Shown here: one piece after another, positions 1 to 5,077 of the stretch | Position numbering within the stretch: the stretch's first letter is position 1 | Layout of the letters: every line of letters starts with the position of its first letter | NCBI GenBank assembly: GCA_013205525.1 | Contig: JABMMR010000207.1 | Location: 1-5,077, forward strand | Source of the DNA: Burkholderiales bacterium | Lineage (GTDB): Bacteria > Pseudomonadota > Gammaproteobacteria > Burkholderiales > Burkholderiaceae_C | DNA length: 5,077 nucleotides | Reading direction: 5' to 3' | Program-made: the position numbers and the translations under genes | The notes under the pieces: model-generated | The model's database searches: none | Seen by the model: the letters and a program-made list of their open reading frames with translations, nothing else | Told to the model about the DNA's origin: nothing

Positions 1-61
1 GAATCAAGGCTTTGCGCCCATCGCTCTTAAGGGCTGCCATCACGGGGTTGATGCGGCTCAT
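1..61 (-). CDS. trpA: Tryptophan synthase alpha subunit, N-terminal 20 residues only (partial at window edge)
   Basis: Only the first 20 codons are present, and the gene runs off the left edge. They read [20 protein letters not shown], which matches the TrpA start pattern (MSRI...F..L...GRKALIPY.TAGDP) known from Burkholderiales. TrpA cleaves indole-3-glycerol phosphate to indole and glyceraldehyde-3-phosphate, and channels the indole to TrpB in the cytoplasmic alpha2-beta2 complex. The ATG at 59-61 overlaps the trpB stop (58-60) in an ATGA junction, and a GGGAG Shine-Dalgarno lies 6 bases upstream inside trpB. This fits translational coupling that keeps the two subunits in balance. The catalytic Glu and Asp residues lie beyond the window, so they cannot be checked. 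The identification rests on the short N-terminus plus its position directly after trpB. Confidence 0.9.
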   Translation of the reverse strand, partial: MSRINPVMAALKSDGRKALI

Positions 62-1341
62 GCTTTGCTCCCATTCAGTGCAGCCAGCGAGATAGCTTGC
101 TCGCCTTTGACGGTTTGACCTTGGCAGCTGGGCCGGCAAAAGAAGTCGGCGTTGGACAAATCGGCCACCGTGCCAATGTCTTTGTCACCACGGCCCGACA
201 GGTTCACCAAGATGGACTGCTGGGGCGTCATGGTTTTGGCCAGCTTCATGGCATGGGCCACCGCGTGGCTCGATTCGAGTGCAGGAATGATGCCCTCGGT
301 GCGGCACAGGTAATGAAAGGCGTCCAGCGCTTCTTGGTCGGTGACGCCTACATATTCGGCGCGCCCAATGTCTTTCAAAAAAGCGTGCTCGGGGCCTACG
401 CCTGGGTAGTCAAGACCGGCGCTCACCGAATGGGTTTCGGTGATTTGTCCATTGGCGTCTTGCAGCACATAGGTGCGGTTGCCATGCAAAACACCAGGCA
501 CACCGCGTTGAAGTGAGGCCGAGTGCCGGCCCGAGTCCATGCCTTCACCGGCGGCTTCAATGCCTATAAGTCGGGTTTTTTCAAACGGTATGTAAGGGTA
601 AAAAATACCCATGGCGTTGGAGCCGCCACCCACGCAGGCCAGCACCGCATCGGGTTGCAAGCCGTGGTGCATATTCGGCATTTGGGTGATGCATTCTTCG
701 CCAATCACGCTTTGAAAATCGCGCACCATCATCGGGTAGGGGTGGGGACCCGCCACCGTGCCGATGATGTAGAAAGTGTTGTCCACATGGGCTACCCAGT
801 CGCGCATGGCTTCGTTTAGCGCGTCTTTGAGGGTTTTGCTGCCCGACTCCACCGGTACCACCGTGGCACCCAAGAGCTTCATGCGGTAGACATTGGGGCT
901 TTGGCGTTTCACATCTTCGCTGCCCATATAAACCACGCACTCCAAGCCGTAACGTGCACAAATGGTGGCGGTGGCCACGCCGTGCTGTCCTGCGCCGGTC
1001 TCTGCAATCACACGAGGTTTGCCCATGCGTTTGGCCAGCATGGCTTGGCCAATGGTGTTATTGATCTTGTGCGCGCCGGTGTGATTCAGGTCTTCACGTT
1101 TCAAGTAAATCTGCGCGCCACCCATCTCGCGGCTGATGCGAGCGGCATGGTAGATGGGGGAGGGGCGACCCACAAAATGCGCCAACTCGGATTTGAACTC
1201 GGCGATGAAAGCGGGGTCGTGTTGGTACTGGGCGTAGGCGTCTTTCAGCTCTTCGATGGCATGGGTCAGTGTTTCGCTGATAAAACTGCCGCCGTAAATG
1301 CCAAAGTGGCCGCGGGCGTCGGGTTGTTGGTAGTGAGACAT
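58..1341 (-). CDS. trpB: Tryptophan synthase beta subunit (EC 4.2.1.20)
   Basis: This PLP enzyme condenses indole with L-serine to give L-tryptophan, as the beta subunit of the cytoplasmic alpha2-beta2 complex. The product is 427 residues from the ATG at 1341. Family landmarks, numbered from that ATG, are all intact. Lys92 in GAHKINN forms the PLP Schiff base. Glu114 in AETGAGQHG is the catalytic acid. GGGSNA near 238-243 binds the PLP phosphate. Ser382 in LSGRGDKD contacts the pyridine nitrogen. A GTG directly upstream (1344) could also serve as start. I prefer the ATG because it is the stronger start codon and has an adequate Shine-Dalgarno (GAGGA, 8 bases upstream). The protein is about 30 residues longer than the 397-residue E. 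coli enzyme, owing mainly to a tail after [12 protein letters not shown] recall similar tails in Comamonadaceae TrpB, so this is probably a lineage trait. The gene follows trpF by 27 bases and overlaps trpA by 4. Confidence 0.97.
   Translation of the reverse strand: MSHYQQPDARGHFGIYGGSFISETLTHAIEELKDAYAQYQHDPAFIAEFKSELAHFVGRPSPIYHAARISREMGGAQIYLKREDLNHTGAHKINNTIGQAMLAKRMGKPRVIAETGAGQHGVATATICARYGLECVVYMGSEDVKRQSPNVYRMKLLGATVVPVESGSKTLKDALNEAMRDWVAHVDNTFYIIGTVAGPHPYPMMVRDFQSVIGEECITQMPNMHHGLQPDAVLACVGGGSNAMGIFYPYIPFEKTRLIGIEAAGEGMDSGRHSASLQRGVPGVLHGNRTYVLQDANGQITETHSVSAGLDYPGVGPEHAFLKDIGRAEYVGVTDQEALDAFHYLCRTEGIIPALESSHAVAHAMKLAKTMTPQQSILVNLSGRGDKDIGTVADLSNADFFCRPSCQGQTVKGEQAISLAALNGSKA
68..72 (-). 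promoter_or_regulatory. Ribosome binding site for trpA (inside trpB)
   Basis: The minus strand reads GGGAG here, followed by a 6-base spacer and the trpA ATG at 59-61. It lies within the last codons of trpB, so ribosomes ending trpB are placed next to the trpA start. This site supports the overlapping ATG as the true trpA start. Confidence 0.65.
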
Positions 1342-1349
1342 CACAAATA

Positions 1350-1354
1350 TCCTC
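1350..1354 (-). promoter_or_regulatory. Ribosome binding site for trpB
   Basis: The minus strand reads GAGGA in the 27-base trpF-trpB gap. It is 8 bases from the ATG at 1341 and 5 from the alternative GTG at 1344. It is the clearest Shine-Dalgarno in the window, and trpB is the only complete gene here that neither overlaps nor nearly abuts its upstream neighbour's stop while still lying in a short gap. This suggests trpB is initiated largely on its own. The gap holds no leader peptide, attenuator hairpin or terminator. Confidence 0.7.
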
Positions 1355-1368
1355 AGACTGACAAAAAT

Positions 1369-2040
1369 TTAGACAAGCGGTGTGGCTCTGACCGCTTGCA
1401 CGAAGGCGTGGATTTTGTCGGCGTCTTTGATGCCCTTGGCGCTTTCTACGCCCGAGCTGACATCAACCGCTAACGACAATCCGCGCGAATACACGGCGCG
1501 AATGCCGTCGGCCACGTTTGCAGGTGTGAGTCCACCAGACAAAACGAGGTGAGCATTGACGTTTATTGGAAGCTGTGACCAAGGAAATGTGCTGCCACTG
1601 CCGCCGTAGCTGTCGACCAAGGTGTCGAGCAACAGGGCATGGGCATGAGAATATTGGGAAGCATATTTTAGGAGGTCAAAAGGCAATCTGTCCTGAGGGG
1701 TTTCCTTGGGGATGCGCGCTACGCGAATCCAGCGTCTACCCAAGCGGGTGGCGAGTTCATGGCAAAAAGCAGGAGTTTCATCGCCGTGAAACTGCAGCCA
1801 AGCCCCCGGCACCCGTGCGGCGGCATGTTCCACCTCTGCAGCCGAGGCATTCACAAACAGCAAAACGGGTGTGACAAACGCCGGCAACAAACCCGCCAAT
1901 GCGGTGGCACGCTCAGGGCTGACATAGCGAGGACTGTCTGGGTAAAGCACAAAACCGATGGCGCTCGCACCCGCCGTTGCCGCGGCAAGCACGTCTTGCT
2001 CGCGCGTCAGACCACAAATTTTGATGGGAATGGTGTTCAT
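1369..2040 (-). CDS. trpF: Phosphoribosylanthranilate isomerase (EC 5.3.1.24)
   Basis: TrpF catalyses the Amadori rearrangement of N-(5'-phosphoribosyl)anthranilate to 1-(o-carboxyphenylamino)-1-deoxyribulose-5-phosphate, the third committed step of tryptophan synthesis. The product is a 223-residue single-domain TIM barrel, slightly long for a stand-alone TrpF. Diagnostic motifs appear in order. KICGLTREQD carries the general-base Cys9. LQFHGDE is at 82-88. LLLDT carries the general-acid Asp139, followed by the YGGSGSTFPW loop. The phosphate-binding segments are LSGGLTPANV (167-176) and DVSSGVES (193-200). The gene stands alone rather than fused to trpC, and no trpC lies in the window. Its ATG (2038-2040) overlaps the truA TGA (2037-2039) in an ATGA junction. 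No strong Shine-Dalgarno is visible, only a GGA 8 bases upstream, so initiation probably relies on coupling to truA translation. Confidence 0.97.
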   Translation of the reverse strand: MNTIPIKICGLTREQDVLAAATAGASAIGFVLYPDSPRYVSPERATALAGLLPAFVTPVLLFVNASAAEVEHAAARVPGAWLQFHGDETPAFCHELATRLGRRWIRVARIPKETPQDRLPFDLLKYASQYSHAHALLLDTLVDSYGGSGSTFPWSQLPINVNAHLVLSGGLTPANVADGIRAVYSRGLSLAVDVSSGVESAKGIKDADKIHAFVQAVRATPLV

Positions 2041-2846
2041 GGGGTGAGTCCAGGCAGGCTATCGTAAGCCACGGTTCGCGCCGGCAAACCCCAGCTGTGG
2101 TCATACACCGGACCCAAAAAATACAGCCCGTCCGGTGAAAAAGTGGGTGCAGCCGCGTCACGGCTTCGGGCTTGCAACACCGTTTGCATCCACTCGGGCG
2201 CTTGCAAACCTTGGCCAATCGCCACAAAGCAGCCCATCAGGTTGCGAATCATGTGATGCAAAAAAGCCGAGGCTTGGAAATCAAAACGCCAGTAGGCGCT
2301 GTCTTGGCTTTGGCTGATGCGCTGAATATCGATACGCAGCATGTGTTTCACCGGGCTCAGCGCTTGACAGCTGGAGGCTCTGAAGGAGGTGAAATCGTGT
2401 TCGCCCAGTAAACACTTGGCAGCCAGTTGCATAGTCTCCATGTGCATAGGCCGGTAGACCCAACCCACACGCTGTGCTTCAATGCTGGGGCGAACAGGGG
2501 ATTGCAACACGATATAGGCATAGCGCCTAGAGTTTGCACTGGCACGGCAGTGGAAGTTGGGCGGGACTTCTTGCGCCCATTGCACAGCAATGTCTGAGGG
2601 TAAAAAATTGTTGGTGCCGCGCACCCAGCTTTGCATATCGCGATGTAAGAGGGTGTCGAAATGCACCACCTGCATCAAGCCGTGTACACCCGAGTCGGTT
2701 CGGCCTGCACACAAGGTGCGCACCGGCACGGTGGCAAATGCCGACAAAGCGGCTTCTAGGTGGTCTTGTACGGTTTGGCCACTGGACTGGCTTTGCCAGC
2801 CTTCATAGTGTTGACCCGCATAACTCAAACCCAGCGCCAAGCGCAT
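2037..2846 (-). CDS. truA: tRNA pseudouridine(38-40) synthase TruA (EC 5.4.99.12)
   Basis: TruA isomerises uridines 38, 39 and 40 in the anticodon stem-loop of many tRNAs to pseudouridine, acting in the cytoplasm as a dimer. The product is 269 residues from the ATG at 2846, close to the 270 of E. coli. It aligns with the family along its length. The N-terminus reads MRLALGLSYAGQHYEGWQ. The catalytic motif AGRTDSGVHG carries the nucleophilic Asp (residue 51 from this ATG; Ser follows where Ala is usual). Later motifs are VVHFDT, the active-site Tyr in SRRYAYIV, CLLGEHDFTSFRA and AFLHHMIRNLMG with its conserved Arg. A GTG at 2853-2855 is an alternative start giving 272 residues, and its overlap with the fimV TGA (GTGA) makes it credible. 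The ATG gives the more family-like N-terminus. Neither start has a good Shine-Dalgarno. The gene sits between fimV and trpF, an arrangement common in Burkholderiales. Confidence 0.96.
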   Translation of the reverse strand: MRLALGLSYAGQHYEGWQSQSSGQTVQDHLEAALSAFATVPVRTLCAGRTDSGVHGLMQVVHFDTLLHRDMQSWVRGTNNFLPSDIAVQWAQEVPPNFHCRASANSRRYAYIVLQSPVRPSIEAQRVGWVYRPMHMETMQLAAKCLLGEHDFTSFRASSCQALSPVKHMLRIDIQRISQSQDSAYWRFDFQASAFLHHMIRNLMGCFVAIGQGLQAPEWMQTVLQARSRDAAAPTFSPDGLYFLGPVYDHSWGLPARTVAYDSLPGLTP

Positions 2847-2851
2847 TGGCG

Positions 2852-4549
2852 TCACGTGCGTTCTTGTAACCAGCGCAGCGCCCGTTCGCGGGTTTCACCA
2901 TGGGTTTGGTCGGCCACTTCTTGGGCCAAGGCGCGGCCGGTTTGACGTTGACCCAGTTTCCACAGTTCATCAGCCAAATCAAGGCGAACTTGGAAGGGGT
3001 CTTCGCTCAAGGGAGCCGTGTTGGCGATCGATGTGGCCGGCGCATTGGGACGGTAAGGCGCATTGAAGGCAGGCGCTGGCGCGACAGGCTGGCGCGATGG
3101 GGCAGGGCTGGCGGGTGCGGTACGAGGGGGCAAGTCCAAATCAAAATCGATTTTCATTTCTTGTGGCTTGTCTGAAGAGGGGCCTGGGCCTGATTTGAAA
3201 TCCAAGTCGGGGTCCTCGCCTTGAGTCTCATGGGGTCGGCTGCGTTTATCGCGCAACAAAGACAGGCTTACCAACAGGGCCGCGATGACCGCAATGCCGC
3301 CAATCACTTCGTACATGTATCGCTTGAGCCAAGCCAGAAACTCTTGTGCGGCAGCAGGGATATTCGAGAAAGTAGCCGAAAAACCACCTTGCATCTTGCC
3401 TGCGGCCTGTGAGATGGTGTCGAGTTCACTGACGTTTTTAGATACCTCTTGGCTGCGCTGGGCCGCCTGTTCGGATTCCAGCCGCTGCTTGACTTGGTCG
3501 GCATCTTCTGTGCCGGGCTTGCTCAGCGTCAACTGGTCTGGCGATTTATTTGCCTTGTTTTGAACCTGAGCTTTCAAGCCGCCTTTGGACTCACGCTCAT
3601 TGGCGTCTGCGAGTTTGGTTTTCCCAGCTTGTGCCGCCAATTGAGAGCGGTATGCATCAAAGTCTAGGGCTTGTAAACGAATGTCGGCGCGAGCTTGCTT
3701 GCGGTCAATAGAGGCAGCGTCTTCTTCGGTGGGCAAAGTGATGAGTGCACCCGCTTTGAGTCGGTTCACATTGTTGTCAACAAAAGCCTTAGGGTTGTTG
3801 CGCAACAAAGCCATCAACAACTGGTCTAAGGAGACCTCACCGCCGGGGGAGTAAGACATTGCCAATTCACTGGCGGTATCGCCTCTGACTACCTTGATGG
3901 TCTCGGGGTCTTTGTTGACGATGCCGCTATCGGGTTTGACCTTGGCTGCGGGCTTCTCGACAGCTGGCTTTTCTGGCTTGGGCTTGGGTTTAGCTTCGGC
4001 TTTGGCCACCGATTCTTTGGGCGGTGTTGGCAAAGGCGCAGGACGTGGTGGTGGCGCAACAGCAGCCGGTTTTTCAGCAGGCAAAGGCGCTAAATTGGTC
4101 GAGGGGGTGACGTTGGCCGCGACCGCTGGTTCGGGCGCTAGACCCGTGCCTAAAGGAAAACCCAAGTTGCGAAAGGCGCGGCCGGTGGCCCATCGGAATT
4201 CAATCAATAGATCAACAAATCCATCTGTGATGGGTTGTGCGCCTTGAAATTGCATCAAATACACATCATCGCCCTTACGCACCAAGGTGACCACCACACT
4301 GTCGAGGCCAGCAACACGGGTGATTTGAGCCGCTTGGTAAACCGTGGAACTGGCCAAGGCAGCTTGAAATTCTTGGGCTTCTTGCGCTGACAGCTCACTG
4401 ATCTGAACCTCAAGCTTTAAGGGTTCTCCAAGTTTGGATTGGATTTGCGGACGACCAAGCTGCAAGGCCAGCGCATGACTGGCAATTGAAAAAAATAGAA
4501 AACTGAACAACCAACGACGTAACTGAGGTATTTGGGGCGGCTGGAACAT
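2852..4549 (-). CDS. fimV: FimV-family inner-membrane LysM protein, short form
   Basis: FimV proteins bind peptidoglycan and help organise type IV pilus machinery and polar proteins. That role is known mainly from Pseudomonas FimV and Neisseria/Legionella relatives, and is inferred here. The 565 residues show a signal peptide (1-29: RRW, hydrophobic stretch, cleavage near ALA/LQ), followed by the FimV N-terminal domain (LGRPQIQSKLGEPLKLEVQI, to about 137). A Pro/Ala/Lys linker spans about 138-208. A LysM-type region spans 217-273 (VVRGDTASELA to NRLKAGALITLP). A charged, probably coiled region runs to about 400 and includes DFDAYRSQLA and DQLTLSKPG, as in betaproteobacterial FimV. One transmembrane helix lies at about 413-433, followed by basic RDKRSR. 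A Pro-rich cytoplasmic part contains DFDLDLP. The conserved FimV C-terminal helical motif (VRLDLADELWKLGQ...) spans about 520-565. The protein is much shorter than the 919-residue P. aeruginosa FimV: the post-membrane acidic/TPR region is largely absent. The reading frame is intact. Confidence 0.9.
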   Translation of the reverse strand: MFQPPQIPQLRRWLFSFLFFSIASHALALQLGRPQIQSKLGEPLKLEVQISELSAQEAQEFQAALASSTVYQAAQITRVAGLDSVVVTLVRKGDDVYLMQFQGAQPITDGFVDLLIEFRWATGRAFRNLGFPLGTGLAPEPAVAANVTPSTNLAPLPAEKPAAVAPPPRPAPLPTPPKESVAKAEAKPKPKPEKPAVEKPAAKVKPDSGIVNKDPETIKVVRGDTASELAMSYSPGGEVSLDQLLMALLRNNPKAFVDNNVNRLKAGALITLPTEEDAASIDRKQARADIRLQALDFDAYRSQLAAQAGKTKLADANERESKGGLKAQVQNKANKSPDQLTLSKPGTEDADQVKQRLESEQAAQRSQEVSKNVSELDTISQAAGKMQGGFSATFSNIPAAAQEFLAWLKRYMYEVIGGIAVIAALLVSLSLLRDKRSRPHETQGEDPDLDFKSGPGPSSDKPQEMKIDFDLDLPPRTAPASPAPSRQPVAPAPAFNAPYRPNAPATSIANTAPLSEDPFQVRLDLADELWKLGQRQTGRALAQEVADQTHGETRERALRWLQERT

Positions 4550-4558
4550 TGAGCAGTT

Positions 4559-4564
4559 TCTCTT
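4559..4564 (-). promoter_or_regulatory. Ribosome binding site for fimV
   Basis: The minus strand reads AAGAGA upstream of the fimV ATG (4547-4549), with its GAGA core 9 bases from the start codon. It is a moderate Shine-Dalgarno. It supports this ATG, as does the typical signal peptide that begins directly after it (basic RRW, then a hydrophobic core). Confidence 0.5.
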
Positions 4565-4582
4565 GCGGCTTGGGATGCAGAC

Positions 4583-4613
4583 ATCATAATGGAAATGAGC
4601 GCTTTTTAATGAA
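4583..4613 (-). promoter_or_regulatory. Possible weak sigma70 promoter for fimV and downstream genes
   Basis: In the asd-fimV gap the minus strand holds TATGAT (4583-4588), a 5 of 6 match to the -10 consensus. Upstream is a poor -35 candidate, TTCATT (4608-4613, 3 of 6), with a long 19-base spacer. The gap is AT-richer than the flanking genes. No hairpin with a T-run follows asd, so readthrough from asd is also possible. This is a pattern match only. It would matter because it could drive fimV-truA-trpFBA separately from asd. Confidence 0.25.
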
Positions 4614-4615
4614 TT

Positions 4616-5077
4616 TCAGGCTTTAAGCAAAATTCTCAACATACGCCGCAAAGGCTCAGCTGCACCCCACAGCAATTGGTCGCCGATGGTGAATGCGCCC
4701 ACATACTCGGGGCCGAACGCCATTTTGCGAATTCGTCCCACCGGAATAGACATGGTGTCGGTCACTGCCACAGGTGTCAGGTGCTGCAAACTGGCTTCGC
4801 GGTTGTTGGGAATGACCTTCACCCATTCGTTGTCAGCCGCGATCATGGCCTCGATATCTGCCACTGGTACGTTCTTATTAAGTTTGAAGGTGAGGGCTTG
4901 GCTGTGGCAGCGCATGGCACCCACGCGCACACAAAAACCATCGACCGGCACGGCGGGCGTCGCAAAACCTTGGCCTTGGCCCAAGATTTTGTTGGCCTCT
5001 GCCATGCCCTTCCACTCTTCGCGGCTGGTTCCCCAGAACTCGTCGCCTTCTTGTTTACCAAGCCCTAAATCTTTGTC
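4616..5077 (-). CDS. asd: Aspartate-semialdehyde dehydrogenase, C-terminal part (EC 1.2.1.11; partial at window edge)
   Basis: Asd reduces L-aspartyl-4-phosphate to L-aspartate-4-semialdehyde with NADPH, the branch point to lysine/diaminopimelate, threonine and methionine. The window holds the last 153 codons and the stop. The frame is open to the right edge, so the gene starts outside, and the internal ATG at 5005 is not the start: upstream codons encode [13 protein letters not shown], matching the E. coli Asd segment SREEWKGQAETNKIL. Further matches are [35 protein letters not shown] at the C-terminus, and VVPNDRE-like VIPNNRE. The substrate-binding Arg (in CVRVGA) and catalytic-region His (in RCHSQ, codon 4904-4906) equate to E. 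coli Arg267 and His274. This is the gamma/beta-proteobacterial Asd type of about 370 residues. The active-site Cys lies beyond the window. It sits 66 bases upstream of fimV, a neighbour pairing conserved in Burkholderiales and pseudomonads. Confidence 0.96.
   Translation of the reverse strand, partial: DKDLGLGKQEGDEFWGTSREEWKGMAEANKILGQGQGFATPAVPVDGFCVRVGAMRCHSQALTFKLNKNVPVADIEAMIAADNEWVKVIPNNREASLQHLTPVAVTDTMSIPVGRIRKMAFGPEYVGAFTIGDQLLWGAAEPLRRMLRILLKA

Noticed and set aside
581..961. Minus-strand 126-codon open frame inside trpB in another frame
   Set aside because: It overlaps trpB, whose catalytic and PLP-binding motifs are intact in the main frame, and the alternative product is rich in Arg, Gly and His with no recognisable features.
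1342..1368. Possible trp attenuator or leader peptide between trpF and trpB
   Set aside because: The gap is only 27 bases, with no Trp codons in a short frame, no stable hairpin and no T-run. It holds just the trpB ribosome binding site.
901..1473. Plus-strand 190-codon open frame opposite trpB and the trpF end
   Set aside because: It is antisense to confident trpB and trpF sequence, and its predicted protein has low-complexity Gly/Ala/Val/His composition and no family motif. It is a shadow of the coding strand.
3894..4247. Plus-strand 117-codon open frame with a glycine-rich predicted protein
   Set aside because: It is the antisense of the Pro/Ala/Lys-rich linker of fimV, whose GC-rich codons read as Gly, Ala and Leu on the other strand. 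It has no recognisable domain and lies entirely inside a well-supported gene.
4591..4618. Inverted repeat GAAAT...ATTTC around the AGCGCT palindrome after asd, considered as a terminator
   Set aside because: The arms are only 5 AT-rich base pairs with a loop of about 16 bases and no proper T-run on the transcribed side, so it is too weak to support a terminator call.
4676..5068. Plus-strand 130-codon open frame opposite asd
   Set aside because: It is fully antisense to asd, which matches the known enzyme through this whole stretch. The predicted protein is His-rich and unrecognised.

Overview
The window is an ordinary core-genome stretch from a betaproteobacterium, most likely Burkholderiales and probably the Comamonadaceae (Limnohabitans/Rhodoferax-like). 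That placement is inferred from three things: the gene order asd-fimV-truA-trpF-trpB-trpA, which is typical of this order; the protein sequences (a gamma/beta-type Asd, a betaproteobacterial FimV periplasmic region, and a TrpB N-terminus reading [17 protein letters not shown]); and the moderate GC content. No database search was possible.

All six genes lie on the minus strand, so transcription runs from high to low coordinates. The right edge (4616-5077) holds the C-terminal 153 residues of aspartate-semialdehyde dehydrogenase (asd). A 66-base gap follows, the longest non-coding stretch in the window, with a possible weak promoter. Next comes fimV (2852-4549), an inner-membrane peptidoglycan-binding protein linked to type IV pili and polar organisation. 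It is followed by truA (tRNA pseudouridine synthase), trpF (phosphoribosylanthranilate isomerase), trpB (tryptophan synthase beta) and the first 20 codons of trpA (tryptophan synthase alpha).

The genes are packed tightly. fimV/truA are separated by 5 bases, or overlap by 4 if the GTG start is used. truA/trpF overlap by 4 bases (ATGA) and trpB/trpA overlap by 4 bases (ATGA). trpF/trpB are 27 bases apart, with a clear Shine-Dalgarno in the gap. This suggests one transcript with translational coupling. TrpF, TrpB and TrpA carry out the end of tryptophan synthesis: isomerisation of phosphoribosylanthranilate, then, after the TrpC step encoded elsewhere, formation of tryptophan from indole-glycerol phosphate and serine. 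Asd supplies the aspartate-family amino acids and diaminopimelate. FimV and TruA are unrelated to amino-acid synthesis but are conserved passengers of this locus.

No mobile element, CRISPR array, RNA gene, phage gene or sign of horizontal transfer was seen, and I found no undescribed system. The point most worth a second look is the short FimV (565 residues), which seems to lack most of the long cytoplasmic acidic/TPR region of its relatives.
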